64,000 bases of DNA from Listeria aquatica FSL S10-1188 (GCF_000525795.1 NZ_AOCG01000009.1:1-64000), one strand, 5' to 3'; shown: positions 44,401 through 54,325, counted from the first letter of the stretch. Numbers and translations: made by a program. The notes: generated by a model not told the origin, from the letters alone.

Positions 44401-44608
44401 AAACCGCAAGATATGTTTCACCATCGCTATCTGGATTATGCTTTTTCTGCAATTCTGTTGCGAGTTGCGACGGATACCCATCTGGCAATTTAATTTCGCC
44501 TTTTTCCCGGACTAGGTCACTCATGCTTGGCGCTGTAAAAATCAACCCCAAAAGTAGCACTAGCCAAATCACTAGTAACGGCCAGCGAAATTTTAATACC
44601 CATTTCAT
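41402..44608 (-). CDS. MmpL/RND-family membrane exporter
   Basis: 1068 residues. Two halves, each with a cluster of membrane segments (after GTGDYC-type FGIGTDYCILLLSRFKEE and VALGIDYSIFLMSRFNEY), flank a very long periplasm-side region (about residues 440-840) of alanine, glutamine, leucine and serine-rich helical repeats, as in the YhgE/MmpL group of Gram-positives. Transport of lipids or drugs is plausible; the cargo is unknown. It overlaps the MarR stop, forming a two-gene operon. Confidence 0.88.
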   Translation of the reverse strand: MKWVLKFRWPLLVIWLVLLLGLIFTAPSMSDLVREKGEIKLPDGYPSQLATELQKKHNPDSDGETYLAVYTSKEKLTKTDKKKIENSLDAIKKDQEELHVTDVLDSFDQKELADKFVSKDGKTIVASLTVDAKETPVKTIREKLDQKMEIRGLDTYLTGNAVIQEDVVQGSQDGLHKTEGITVVFILVVLLLVFRSAVAPFIPLITVGISYLTAQSVVSFLVKYLDFPVSTYTQIFMVCIMFGIGTDYCILLLSRFKEELGEGLASWDAAIQTYKTAGKTVLYSAIAVLVAFISLYFVQFDLYRSAVAVGVGIVILMLGIYTLVPFFMGTLGRVLFWPLNKNISHKESRFWGAAGNLAFMRPFIALLIVAIIVIPPIVMHKGTESFDSLDEISSSYPSKKGFEIVSDSFGAGQVSPTQIYLENDDNMRTGEYIALLEKVSTDLADLKDVDMVMSASRPAGTRLDAIYVKNQAGQLENGLGDAKDGIGEVKKGLNDAGNELNASAPSMNQAISGIDSLQSGTAATKAGITQLEAALVQIRDGIKSGQSGAGELKRGVQTARSELKKLSDDESKLLQGYTEVQANLQKLADSLASLSNSSGSKQTIDTSALTKQMQQVGASLKAFAAAHPEATQNAEFQKLMNDVAGLETAGEAFKTQLQSEFGKQTAALETKIKQLNDGLKQLSSAMKTLNSQSNQVSSGLIAFDSGLGQLEKGLSELETGLGQAASGQDQVISQLPQIKSALTQLESGQGELKTGFSSMSGQIGDLSNGLLSGASGLSKIESGLGEASGMLEGLSETSYANSGVYVPDELLANKDFKQALDQYISKDGKLATINVVLKKNPYSNEAMDAIDAINDQLDSSLKGTKLENAKIGIGGMTSMNYDTRDMSLADYHLVIILVLVSVFVTLVILLRSMVMPLYLVGSIVLTYYAALGFTEIIFTRIMDYGGLTWATPFFSFVVLVALGIDYSIFLMSRFNEYTGLDVRERMLLTMKNMGGVIFSAVIILGGTFAAMMPAGVLSLLEIATVVLIGLILYAVIVLPLFIPVMVKLFGRGNWWPFVSNKEEQNDKK

Positions 44609-45075
44609 CAGTGACGTCCCCCTTGCATTTCTCCATCAATGACTGTTTCAACGAGCTGATCATAAAGTGTCATCAATTTTTCACTATTTTCCTTACCAAA
44701 TAAAGAAAGCCACCGATTGATCAACCTTTTCATTTGCTGTTCGCACTCCTGAAAGATTTCAAGCCCACTCGCTGACATCTTTAAAATAACTGCGCGCTTA
44801 TCTTCTTTATTCTGCGTTCGAAGTAAAAAGCCCTTCTCCGTTAAATTTTTAATTTTCGCTGTGATCGCACTTTTATTCACATTTAGCCGATTAGAAAGCT
44901 CCGTTGCACTCACACCCTCACCGGCGCGCTTTAATTCTCGTAACACAAAAAATTGTTCCGTTGAAATTCGCTTTCCGTCAATCTCCACTTCTTCAATCGC
45001 TTGATCAATTTCTTTTAATGCAAATAAATACGTCCGTGTATAACCGTCAATAAAGCGATCTAACATTTGCTCCAC
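44608..45075 (-). CDS. MarR family transcriptional regulator
   Basis: 155 residues from GTG 45075 behind AGGGGGTG. The winged helix is GEGVSATELSNRLNVNKSAI with the beta wing RTQNKEDKRAVILKMSASG. It overlaps the exporter start and probably represses this operon in response to a ligand. Confidence 0.88.
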   Translation of the reverse strand: MEQMLDRFIDGYTRTYLFALKEIDQAIEEVEIDGKRISTEQFFVLRELKRAGEGVSATELSNRLNVNKSAITAKIKNLTEKGFLLRTQNKEDKRAVILKMSASGLEIFQECEQQMKRLINRWLSLFGKENSEKLMTLYDQLVETVIDGEMQGGRH

Positions 45076-45105
45076 AATATTGATTCACCCCCTGAACTAT
45101 TTTTC

Positions 45106-45134
45106 ATTCTATCGCTTTTTAGACAAAAAGTAAA
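45106..45134 (-). promoter_or_regulatory. Promoter of the marR-mmpL operon
   Basis: Minus strand: -35 TTTACT (45129-45134), a 17-base spacer, -10 TAGAAT (45106-45111), 31 bases before the GTG start. Confidence 0.65.
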
Positions 45135-45136
45135 CC

Positions 45137-45170
45137 AAAAAACACCCCTCTTTGGCTAGAAGAGGAGTGT
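45137..45170 (-). terminator. Terminator of the FtsX-type ABC operon
   Basis: Stem ACACTCCTCTT with AAGAGGGGTGT, followed by TTTTTT on the minus strand, just past the permease stop at 45177. Confidence 0.85.
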
Positions 45171-45176
45171 CCCTTG

Positions 45177-47823
45177 TTACTCAACTGATTTGAGCGCTTC
45201 GATCATGTCGATCTTTTTCAATTTATAGTGCATAACAAGCATCACGATCGTTGAAAATAGTAGCGTTAAAATTGCTGAATATACATAACTTGGCCATGTG
45301 ATCGTTGGACTAAACATCATATTGTCCACCTCAGCCGTTTGGATCACAAAGCGGTGCAAGAAGAATCCAAAGATAAAGCCGACTAAAATTCCAAGTAGCG
45401 TTAAAATAATATTTTCCCGATAAACATACATCGTCACTTCTTTCGGATAAAAGCCGAGGACTTTAATTGTCGAAAGTTCTCGAATCCGTTCAGAAACATT
45501 GATATTCGTAAGATTATACAACACGATGAAGGCAAGAATCGCCGCTGAAACAATTAAGACAACCATCACAATATTTAAGCTCTTAAGCATATCTGTTAAC
45601 ATATCGCTAATGGTATTTGAGAAGGTGACTCCTAAAACGCCACCTTGATCCATCAACTTTTCAGCAAATTGATTTTCCCAAGCCTTCGAAGTGTGTTTCA
45701 AATTCAAGAGATCTGTATCATAGCTTGGAGCCTCGTGGAATGCTTTTTCATAGCTATTCTTTGTCAAATAGACATAATGCCCCGCATAATTTTCAGCAAT
45801 CCCTGTCACCTTAAAGCGATATTCCTTATGACCTGTATCCTTTAAGACAAGCGTACTCCCTTTCTTTAAATCGAGCAATTTCGCCAATTTTTCCGTCACA
45901 ACTGCACCACGATTATCCAGTTTTAGGTTTTCTTTCGACTCACGGTTTTCTAAATGAATAAAGTCATCCAATTTTTCTGTTGTCGCAAACGTCGTGAGTT
46001 GAACAGCCTGACTCCCCGTTCCTGCCTTCACTGTATCCATCGTTTTCATGGAAGTTGGCATCCGACCCGTAACAGCGTCATCCGAAAGGAGCTGATTATA
46101 AGCCGCCTTCTTCTTTTCCGTTGCTGTTTTATCACGAGTAACAATGGCATCATATTTTAAAACACTTCCATATTGCAAGGTGGCAATATCACTGATAGAA
46201 TCGCGCAAGCCAAAGCCAGTCAAAATAAGAGCCGTACAACCTGCTACTCCAACAATAGTCATCAACATCCGCTGTTTATAACGAAAAATATTTCGCGCTG
46301 TCACTTTACTTGAAAAATTCATGTGTTTCCAAATAAAGCCTACACGTTCCAGTAAAATGCGTTTCCCTTGTTTCGGAGCTTTTGGGCGCATTAACGTAGC
46401 TGCATTCGAGCGCAGTTCCGCTAAACAAGCCGCAAATGCCGTCACCGTTGTACAAAGTAAGGCTACTAAAAGCGCCATGACGGAATAGCTCGGATAAAAA
46501 ATAAGTGCCACCGCCGGCATATCGTACATCATGCCATATGCATTGAAAATGATTGTCGGGAAGAATAAAAAGCCAACCACAAGCCCGATACCAGTTCCGA
46601 TCAAACTCGCAAGCGAGCCATATACAAGAAATTTCTTCATGATATCGCTACTAGAATATCCCAGTGCTTTAAATGTCCCAATTTGAGTTCGCTGTTCTTC
46701 CACCATCCTTGTCATCGTGGTTAAACAAACAAGTGCCGCAATTAAAAAGAAAAATACTGGAAAAATGGTAGATAACGAAGTTAAGCGATCCGCATTTTCC
46801 TTATATTCAGCATATCCCGGGTTATTGGAACGATCTAGCACAAAATACTCAGGTTTTTCAAGCGCCTCTATTTTTGATCGTTCTTGTTGCAACTTTTGTT
46901 GCTTGATTTCTAGTTTTGCCTTTGCCTCCGTGAGTTCTGGACTTTTTTTCAACTCCTGCTTGCGCTGCTGTACTTTCGCTCATCGCCAGTTTTGCTTCTT
47001 GTGCTTTTAGTTTCTTTTCTGCTTGATCAAGCTTGGCATAACCATCTTGTTGCATTTTTCTAAGCCGCTTATCCGCTTGTTTGTTGAGAAGCTTCTCAAG
47101 CTTCGCTTTGTTGCTCTCCTCTGCATCTTTATATCCATTTGAAAATGCTTTTTTATCCGCCATGTCACGAAACTGCAAATTAGCTACCGTATAGACGTTG
47201 CTATCAAAGTCTTGCTTTGGAATCACCGCAAAAGCATCTGTTGAACCATTCCCAACTGAGCTCGTCCCTCGGCTATCCTTTTCGATAAACATTGGACTTC
47301 TTACAAAACCAACCACTTTAAATTTATCTTTTTTTAGCGTGCCTTTGAGCTTACTACCGTCACCTGAAACAAAAGTAACGGTGTCCCCAATTTGATATTT
47401 TTTATTCATTTTCTTAGTTGCATCGAGTGCAATTTCACCCGATTTATTAGGCACTCTACCTGAAAGTGCTTCATATTGATTTAAGCTTTTTTTACCATCG
47501 TAAGAATAAATACGCATAGCAAGCCGATCTTGATTCAGTAATAAATCAGCACTATAACCCATATCGACTTGTTTTACACCACTTGTTTTTTCAAGTAATG
47601 CTTTATCTGATTCATCTAAACCATATGTAGACTGAATCGAAAAATCGGCTAATTTATTCTCTTTATAATAACGATCTGCTGTTTCAATCATATCAGGACC
47701 AGTCGCTTTAATGCCTACAAAAAAAGCAACACCAAGCATAATTAAAGCGAGAATCGAAAGGAAACGACTTTTCGAATGCCAAATTTCTCGCCAAATGTCT
47801 TTCCAAAGTGCTCGTTTTTTCAA
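45177..47823 (-). CDS. FtsX-type ABC transporter permease (frame break)
   Basis: Corrected, about 881 residues. It has an N-terminal membrane segment after MKKRALWKDIWREIWHSKSRF, a large extracytoplasmic part with a coiled coil near residues 255-310, then two FtsX domains (FFFLIAALVCLTTMTRMVEE; VMVVLIVSAAILAFIVLYNL) typical of MacB-like lipid or peptide exporters. The start is TTG 47823 behind AAAGGAGG. The frame break lies near 46979-46985 in the coiled coil and is not in a homopolymer. It is co-transcribed with the ATPase upstream. Confidence 0.88.
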
Positions 47824-47841
47824 AATTCTTCTGCCTCCTTT

Positions 47842-48543
47842 CTACCACTCGATACTGTCAATCGAGACAGGTTGCGAATTTTGACGAATTTCTCGAACTT
47901 TAGCATCATTAATTTCAATGATCCGATCAGCAATGGGTGTAATCGCCGTATTGTGGGTAATGACAATCACAGTCGTTCCTGTTTTTTCACACGTTTCTTG
48001 AAGTAATTTCAAAACGGATTTCCCAGTCTCATAATCAAGTGCGCCTGTTGGCTCATCACAAAGAAGCAATTTAGGCGCCTTAGCAAGAGCTCGAGCTATC
48101 GCAACCCGCTGTTGCTCTCCACCTGAAAGCTGGGATGGAAAATTATCTAGTCGATGCGATAATCCCACTCTTTCAAGCACTTCTTTTGCATCTAACGCTT
48201 CTGGAACAATTTGAGCTGCGAGCTCTACATTTTCTTTCGCTGTTAAGTTTGGAACGAGATTATAAAACTGAAACACAAAGCCGACATCAGTCCTTCTATA
48301 GCTTGTCAGTTGTTTGGCATTCATCTGCGCAATGTCTACTCCGTCAACAAGCACTTGCCCTTCATCGCACGTATCCATCCCACCCAAAATATTCAAAACG
48401 GTTGATTTACCGGCGCCAGAAGGACCGACAATAACCACAAATTCACCTTGCTTAATTTCAAAATCAATGCCATCGTTTGCTGTCACAATACTTTCGCCCA
48501 TCTGATAGCGTTTATACACATCTTTTAACTCTACATATGCCAA
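47842..48543 (-). CDS. ABC transporter ATP-binding protein (LolD/MacB type)
   Basis: ATPase partner of the adjacent permease. Walker [18 protein letters not shown], signature [15 protein letters not shown], Walker [14 protein letters not shown]-loop [11 protein letters not shown] favour TTG 48543 ([14 protein letters not shown]), 9 bases after GGGG; the frame is open seven codons further to ATG 48564, which has no clear site. Confidence 0.9.
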   Translation of the reverse strand: MAYVELKDVYKRYQMGESIVTANDGIDFEIKQGEFVVIVGPSGAGKSTVLNILGGMDTCDEGQVLVDGVDIAQMNAKQLTSYRRTDVGFVFQFYNLVPNLTAKENVELAAQIVPEALDAKEVLERVGLSHRLDNFPSQLSGGEQQRVAIARALAKAPKLLLCDEPTGALDYETGKSVLKLLQETCEKTGTTVIVITHNTAITPIADRIIEINDAKVREIRQNSQPVSIDSIEW

Positions 48544-48614
48544 TTTTTCAAGCCCCATTTTCATAAAATTTATTTCTTCTATTATATCGAACCCCGCTTC
48601 ATCTGTGAAGAAAA

Positions 48615-48682
48615 GAACAAAAAAAGACTAAAAAGAAATTGAGCTGTCATTTTTTCAAAACAACTCAATTTCCCTCTAGGTC
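48615..48682 (-). terminator. pheT terminator
   Basis: GAAATTGAG pairs with CTCAATTTC around a large loop, with outer AAAAGAC/GTCTTTT arms. It follows the pheT stop at 48685. Confidence 0.7.
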
Positions 48683-48684
48683 TT

Positions 48685-51094
48685 TTAACGAATAACAGCA
48701 CCGAGTTTTGCTTCAAGTGCCTTTATTACTTTTTCAGTCGCAGACGTCACTTCTTCTTCGATGAGCGTCCGTTCTGGATCTAAGAAAGTAAGCGTGTAAG
48801 CGACAGATTTTTTATCTTCGCCGATACTTTCTCCTTCAAAAATATCAAACAATTTCACATCTGAGAGTAGTGTTCCTCCATTTTCATGAATCACTCTTTC
48901 AATGACTCCATTTTCCACCGAGCGGTCAACAAGCAAAGCAAGATCACGCGTCATTTCCGGGAAGCGTGCAATCGGAGCATATTCGACTTGTTTCTTCGGA
49001 GCTTTAAGAAGCGCTTCAAAATTTAATTCAGCAACATAAGTCGCTTCTAAATCAAATTCTTTTTCTAACCGTGGATGAAGCTCAGCAAGATAACCCACTT
49101 CTTCCTCTCCAAGAAGAATCGCTGCTGACCGGCCTGGATGGCGTTCTTTTAGCACACGTTTTTCAAATTGGAAAGAGGAAACAAGTCCAAGCTGCTCAGC
49201 CAAGCCCTCTAAAATTCCTTTTAGCAAGAAGAAATCGACCGATTGTGCTTCATCTTTCCAACTAGGCGCTGCATAATTTCCAGTCATTAAAATGGCTAAA
49301 TGCTCTTCTTCTACAGGGAGTGCATCTCCGTCTGTTCCATAATAAACATTGCCAAGTTCAAAGAAAAAGACATCTGTATTTTTTCGTGCAACATTATAAC
49401 TTGCCGCTTGAATCAAACTCGGAACGAGACTCGTGCGAAGCGTGCTATGCTCTTCACTCATCGGCATCTTGAGCCGTACTGTCTTCTCTTCAGCAAGCGC
49501 CAATCGTCCTGCTTCTTTTTCGGAAACAAGTGAGTACGTAAGCGCTTGGTTTAAACCAGTTGCTTCAAGGTAATTCCGAGTTTCTTTGCGAAGTAATTGT
49601 TCTGTTGTAAACCCGCCAGCCGTTTCCGCTTTTGGAAGCGTTGCAGGAATTCGGTCATAGCCGTAAATCCGCGCCACTTCTTCTAAAATATCAGCCTCAA
49701 TGGAAATATCCCAGCGTCTTGAAGGAACCTCAATCCGAATCTCATCGCCGTTAAAGTGTACTTCGAATTGAAGACGGTCAAACACATCAGCCATTTCTTC
49801 ACTAGAAATCTCTGTTCCAAGTAAGCGATTCACCCTCGAGAAACTCGTTACAATTTCATTTTGATACGCGTCACGGTTATCCACTTCAGAAACACCTGAT
49901 AACATACGTCCGCCACCAAGTTCAGCAATAAGTGCCGCACCATGTGCTAGAGCTTGCTCTACTTTAAAAGCATCGCTCCCTTTGTCATAGCGAATGCTCG
50001 CTTCCGTACGAATCCCAAGTTCTCTTGACGCTTCTCCGATATACTTACTATCAAAAATAGCCCCTTCAAGCAAAACTTGTGTCGTATCCGCTGAAACTTC
50101 CGAGCTTGCCCCGCCCATAATCCCAGCAATCGCAATCGGATCTTTTCCATTCGTCACGACGATATGGTTCTCTGAAAGATTACGCTCTTTACCGTCAAGT
50201 GTCTCAATTTGCTCACCTGCGTGTGCTAGACGAACCTCAATTTCTTTACTTCCCACCTTCTCGTAATCAAAAGAATGTAGTGGTTGGGCATAAAGTAAAT
50301 TGATATAGTTTGTTACATCAACGATATTACTGTGTGGTCTAATTCCCGCTTTCATCAGCGTCGTTTGCAACCAAAGCGGCGATTCTGCCACTTTCACATC
50401 TTCAACTAAACGAACCGCATAATAAGGAGTCGTTTCTTTATCTTTAATCGCAACTTGCACTTTTCCTTCAATGGAACCAGCTTCCGAAACATCTGGCTGT
50501 TCAGGTAAAAGCGGTTTTTCGTGAACGATCGCCCCCACTTCATGTGCAACACCTGTCATACCAAGTGCATCTGCTCGGTTAGGTGTAATCGCCATATCGA
50601 GTATGGAATCATCTAAGCCAAAAAGTGTGATTGCACTTGCACCGACTGTCACATCATCCGGTAGAACATAAATTCCTTCTTGATAGGCTTTTGGAACCAC
50701 GCTACTATCAAAGCCAAGCTCTTGAAGCGAACAAATCATCCCTTCAGAAACTTCCCCGCGAAGTTTTGCTCGTTTGATTTTCACTCCGCCTGGAAGACGA
50801 GCCCCCACACGAGCGACGATCACTTTTTGACCTTGATCTACATTTGGTGCACCACAGATGATTTGTACAACTTCATCTTCATCTACACGAACCGTTGTTT
50901 TTTTTCAATTTATCTGCACTTGGATGGGGTTCGCAAGTCAACACTTCCCCGACAACTAAATTTTTTAATTCTTGATCTAAACGCTCCACGCCTTCAATTT
51001 CAATCCCCGTACGCGTAATCGCTTCGGCAAGCTCATCTGCACCCAATTTAAGATCCGGGAAGAATTTTTTGACCCAATTATAAGAAACTAACAT
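48685..51094 (-). CDS. pheT: Phenylalanyl-tRNA synthetase beta subunit (frame break)
   Basis: Corrected, 802 residues. It has an N-terminal tRNA-binding EMAP-like domain (MLVSYNWVKKFFPDL; CEPHPSADKLKK), B3/B4 editing domain (NIVDVTNYINLLYAQPLHSFD), B5 and the catalytic-like core, and a C-terminal anticodon-binding FDX-ACB domain (ARFPEMTRDLALLVD). An extra base lies in the T run 50898-50905. It begins one base after the pheS stop. Confidence 0.95.
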
Positions 51095-52147
51095 TTATCT
51101 CTCCCCCATTTCTTTTGCTATAAATTGTTTCGAAAAGCGCAAATCATTCGTATAAAGATGACGAATATCATCCACGCCATACTTCAACATGGCAACGCGT
51201 TCTGGGCCAAGTCCAAAAGCAAAGCCACTATACTTACTTGAATCAATGCCAGACATCTCTAGCACGCGAGGGTGCACAAGTCCTGATCCAAGAATCTCGA
51301 TCCATCCCGTTCCTTTACAAGTTCGGCAGCCTTCACCACCACAAGCAAAACAAGAAATATCCATTTCAACAGATGGCTCAGTGAATGGGAAGAAACTTGG
51401 ACGAAGTCGAATTTCTCGATCTTCACCAAACATGTGCTTCGCTAAAACAGTAAGCGTTCCTTTCAAATCAGCAAATGTGATATTCTCTCCAACAACTAGC
51501 CCCTCAATTTGCGTGAACTGATGAGAGTGTGTCGCATCATCGTTATCGCGTCGGTATACCTTACCTGGACAAATAATCTTGATCGGGCCATTTTTAAAAT
51601 CGTGATTTTCCATTGTCCGCGCTTGAACCGGTGAAGTTTGCGTGCGCAACAAGGTATTCTCTGTAATGTAGAAACTATCTTGCATATCGCGTGCTGGATG
51701 ACCTTTTGGTAAATTTAATGCTTCGAAGTTATAATAATCCAGTTCAACTTCTGGGCCTTCTGCAATTCGGTAGCCCATTCCAACAAACATATCAGTAAGC
51801 TCATCAATGACTTGTGTAAGCAAGTGAGTCGTTCCAGTGGGAATTTTTGTTCCCGGAAGTGTCACATCAATTGATTCACTTTCAAGCTGTTTCATTAGCG
51901 CAGCCTCTTCCAGACCTTCTTGCTTATATTTGATTTTTGTACTGATTTCCGTTCGAACTTCGTTAGCTTTAGCTCCAACAAGTGGTTTTTCTTCATTCGA
52001 AAGTTTGCCCATCTGCTTCATGATTTCTGTCATCGGGCCTTTTTTCCCGAGATATTTCACACGTAAATCATTCAGCACTTTTAAACTTTCCGCCTGTTCA
52101 ATTTCCTGAATTGCTTCTTTTTCTAGCGTTTCCAGTTGCTTTAACAA
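51095..52147 (-). CDS. pheS: Phenylalanyl-tRNA synthetase alpha subunit
   Basis: The catalytic subunit of the alpha2-beta2 enzyme. From TTG 52147 ([18 protein letters not shown]), about 10 bases after AAAGGAG, it has 350 residues. Core motifs are [26 protein letters not shown] and [19 protein letters not shown]. The frame is open far upstream, but that part covers the T-box leader and is not coding. Confidence 0.95.
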   Translation of the reverse strand: MLKQLETLEKEAIQEIEQAESLKVLNDLRVKYLGKKGPMTEIMKQMGKLSNEEKPLVGAKANEVRTEISTKIKYKQEGLEEAALMKQLESESIDVTLPGTKIPTGTTHLLTQVIDELTDMFVGMGYRIAEGPEVELDYYNFEALNLPKGHPARDMQDSFYITENTLLRTQTSPVQARTMENHDFKNGPIKIICPGKVYRRDNDDATHSHQFTQIEGLVVGENITFADLKGTLTVLAKHMFGEDREIRLRPSFFPFTEPSVEMDISCFACGGEGCRTCKGTGWIEILGSGLVHPRVLEMSGIDSSKYSGFAFGLGPERVAMLKYGVDDIRHLYTNDLRFSKQFIAKEMGER

Positions 52148-52180
52148 AAGAACCACACTCCTTTTTTTAGACAAAATAAA

Positions 52181-52440
52181 AAACCTCCATCCACAAAGGG
52201 ACGAGGTTAGCTCGCGGTACCACCCTAATAAAAACAGAAAAACTGCTTTCACTTCATTCCGGTAACGGCTTTTCACCGATCTGCCTTTCCCCATAAGTTA
52301 GTTCCCGGCAGCGACTGTTAGAGCTGAAATTTTCACAAAGCTTCCAGTAAAGCGGCTTCCAGTCTATAGACCGCTTCTCCCTAAACAAGAATTTCTTTGT
52401 TACTTGTCTCCGTCATCGTCTTTTGCATCATTTAATTACT
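52181..52440 (-). promoter_or_regulatory. T-box leader of pheST
   Basis: A tRNA-sensing leader. The T-box core GGGTGGTACCGCG is complete at 52213-52225. A terminator follows (52181-52207: AACCTC...GAGGTT stem and TTTTTT). A long stem I region occupies 52300-52440. A TTC codon at 52327-52329, just ahead of AGCTC, is a good candidate specifier for phenylalanine. Uncharged tRNA-Phe would stabilise the antiterminator. Confidence 0.92.
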
Positions 52441-52444
52441 TCTC

Positions 52445-52472
52445 ATTATAACAGTTTCACTTAAATTAGCAA
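52445..52472 (-). promoter_or_regulatory. pheST promoter
   Basis: Minus strand: -35 TTGCTA (52467-52472), 16-base spacer, -10 TATAAT (52445-52450) with TG extension, immediately ahead of the T-box leader and inside the end of the ECF gene region. Confidence 0.7.
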
Positions 52473-53011
52473 GTATATTTCTGCAAAAGCCTCGTTAACA
52501 GAGGTAAAAAAATCGGCGCCAAAACGAAGTAAAAGACTATATTCCCGGTAGCATGAAGCGTATCAAAGGATAACCCTGCTAGGTAATACACCCAAAAATA
52601 AGCAAACCCATAAATTGGAGCAATCAAAAGCGCTTGAATAAGCCCATAAACAAAACCCATCAGTCCGCAAAAAAGTGCCATCATCCAAAGCGGTATTTTT
52701 TGTCTGTAAGGTCGAAGGAACAGGCCCGTTAAAAGCGCAATAAATGCGTATCCTAAAACTTGTCCAAAGGTCCAAATCCCTAGCCCCAACACAATATTTG
52801 AAACAACCATCGTAAGTGTCGCGAATAAAACGCCAAAACGAACACCGCACAGTAGCGTCAACATAACAACAAGGGCTGTGACCGGTTGAATATTGGGCAG
52901 CGGAGCAAATAAAATTCTTCCCGCTGCCGCAAGCGCTGAAAGTACAGCCAAAAGCGCTAATAGTTTAGTATTTTTCAGTGAAAATCGAATCACTTCATTA
53001 GTTGGCTTCAT
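52466..53011 (-). CDS. ECF transporter substrate-binding (S) component
   Basis: 181 residues from MKPTNEVIRFSLKNTKLL with about six membrane segments (LLALLAVLSALAAAGRILFA, VTALVVMLTLLCGVRFG, YFWVYYLAGLSFDTLHATG). It has the AAxGRI-type first helix used to dock on the ECF T component. The ATPases and T component are not here and would be shared from elsewhere. The overlapping DUF4430 lipoprotein suggests a cobalamin-related ligand (inference). Confidence 0.8.
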   Translation of the reverse strand: MKPTNEVIRFSLKNTKLLALLAVLSALAAAGRILFAPLPNIQPVTALVVMLTLLCGVRFGVLFATLTMVVSNIVLGLGIWTFGQVLGYAFIALLTGLFLRPYRQKIPLWMMALFCGLMGFVYGLIQALLIAPIYGFAYFWVYYLAGLSFDTLHATGNIVFYFVLAPIFLPLLTRLLQKYTC

Positions 53012-53376
53012 GAAGATCAAAACTCACTTTATCCCCATTTTTAGGCTTCGTTTCTTTAGCGCCTTTTGTTGCAAATTTACCATTTATTTCAATAAACCAG
53101 TAACGACCAGCTTTTTCATCTTGAGAAACGCCATTAATGGATGTAATCATCCCTTTATCATCGGCAATTTTAAAGTTGTCTTGAAGCATTTGATAAAGCG
53201 TCATTCCTTTTTTCGCTTGGACTTTTTTTTGTTTCCAGTTTCTCTTTTCCTTCATTTTGTGTAACTTGAATCGTAACCGCAATACTCGGCGTTTTCTTGG
53301 TGGACTCCGCAAAAGAACACGCTGAAAGTATTAAAACGATCATGACGAGCGCCGTAAAAAGCCCCTTCTTTTTCAT
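52998..53376 (-). CDS. DUF4430 lipoprotein (frame break)
   Basis: Corrected, 125 residues: a lipoprotein signal MKKKGLFTALVMIVLILSAC with lipobox LSAC, then a domain with KKGMTLYQMLQDNFKIADD, SINGVSQDEKAGRYWFIEIN and NGDKVSFDLHEAN, matching DUF4430, the fold shared with the C-terminal cobalamin-binding domain of transcobalamin and intrinsic factor. An extra base is in the T run 53223-53230. It overlaps the S component by 14 bases. A role in capturing a corrinoid or similar ligand is inferred. Confidence 0.8.
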
Positions 53377-53404
53377 GTTCATTCCCCTTTTTAGCCAAAA
53401 TAAA

Positions 53405-53437
53405 AAAACACAGCAATATCCATAATTGCCATGTTTC
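53405..53437 (-). terminator. Probable hxlR-type gene terminator
   Basis: ACATGGCAA can pair imperfectly with TTGCTGTGT on the minus strand and is followed by TTTTTTT, between the regulator stop (53449) and the DUF4430 gene. Confidence 0.5.
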
Positions 53438-53448
53438 TTATTATCTCA

Positions 53449-53781
53449 TCACTCTGCAGTCTGTTCAAGTGGAATCCACCTATCAGCCCAACACTGGACC
53501 TGCTCCATGACTTTTTTCAAATCTTTGCCTTTTTCCGTTAATGTATATTCAATGCGAACAGGCGTCTCTGGATAGACTTGCCTTACAACAATTTCCATTT
53601 CTTCCAGTTCTTTTAAACGTTCAGCTAATACGCGATCACTCATTTGCGGAATTTCTCCTGCCACTTGTTTAAAACGTTTTGGACCTGTGAGAAGAACATT
53701 AATAATCAAACCCGTCCAACGTTTTCCAAGAAGCTGAAATGCGGATTCAAACTTCGGACAAACTTTATGTGCTTCCGTCAT
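53449..53781 (-). CDS. HxlR family transcriptional regulator
   Basis: 110 residues from MTEAHKVCPKFESAFQLLG, with the conserved N-terminal cysteine, GKRWTGLIINVLLTGPKRF and the winged helix MSDRVLAERLKELEEM, EYTLTEKGKDL. The cysteine suggests a redox or electrophile sensor, as in HypR or YodB. The target is unknown; the divergent gene at 53928 is a candidate. Confidence 0.88.
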   Translation of the reverse strand: MTEAHKVCPKFESAFQLLGKRWTGLIINVLLTGPKRFKQVAGEIPQMSDRVLAERLKELEEMEIVVRQVYPETPVRIEYTLTEKGKDLKKVMEQVQCWADRWIPLEQTAE

Positions 53782-53800
53782 AATTCTCACCTCTTTTTGT

Positions 53801-53809
53801 ATTATAGCA
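53801..53809 (-). promoter_or_regulatory. Extended -10 of the HxlR gene
   Basis: Minus strand TGCTATAAT, 20 bases before the start codon. The -35 (TTACTT at 17 bases) is weak. Confidence 0.6.
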
Positions 53810-53867
53810 CAAAACCAAACAGAAAGTAACTAATTAAATTCATGTTGCTTATTTTTTAAAAGTGGGA

Positions 53868-53896
53868 TTGCGAAATTAAATAGACGGGCTTACAAT
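53868..53896 (+). promoter_or_regulatory. Promoter of the gene at 53928
   Basis: -35 TTGCGA (53868-53873), 17-base spacer, -10 TACAAT (53891-53896), with the start codon 31 bases on. Confidence 0.75.
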
Positions 53897-53927
53897 AGAA
53901 GAAAGAAAACGAAGAGGAGTGAGACAA

Positions 53928-54287
53928 ATGCCGAGTCGTCGCTATATCGTTAAAAGTTCCGTTGAAGAAACGATGGATATGATTAAGCTTTCGCAAGCGA
54001 CCAGCACACCAGTATTTGAAGAAATACGTGACTTTGGCGAAGGAAGGAAACTCGCAACACTCGCTTACGAAAAATATTACTTCCGTGCTTCCAATCGAGC
54101 TGCTCTTTTCATTACTATCAATAACTTCCACGGAGAATCAGAAGTTACAGCCATCTCAACAGGAAGCTCCGATAATTTAATTTTCAATATTGATTGGGGT
54201 GCCGCAAATAGCTACATTCGTTCCGTTCAAAAAGTGCTTCATCCTGTTTTAATCCACGAAATCAAATTAAAAAACGCCAAGGAATAG
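53928..54287 (+). CDS. Conserved protein of unknown function
   Basis: 119 residues from MPSRRYIVKSSVEETMDMIK, after a GAGGAGTGAGAC site. A soluble mixed alpha/beta protein with YEKYYFRASNRAALFITINN and VTAISTGSSDNLIFNIDWG; no signal peptide or membrane segment. It resembles small conserved proteins found near this position in Listeria. I cannot assign a function. Confidence 0.75.
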   Translation: MPSRRYIVKSSVEETMDMIKLSQATSTPVFEEIRDFGEGRKLATLAYEKYYFRASNRAALFITINNFHGESEVTAISTGSSDNLIFNIDWGAANSYIRSVQKVLHPVLIHEIKLKNAKE

Positions 54288-54325
54288 TCCTTGAAGGAGA
54301 CAAATCTCCTTCAAGGTTTTTTATT
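54288..54325. terminator. Bidirectional terminator
   Basis: Stem CCTTGAAGGAGA with TCTCCTTCAAGG, followed by TTTTTT on the plus strand. It serves the gene at 53928 and the methyltransferase on the other strand. Confidence 0.85.

Noticed and set aside
51095..52294. A 399-residue pheS with an N-terminal extension
   Set aside because: The extension translates the T-box core and terminator; a good ribosome site and family length support TTG 52147.
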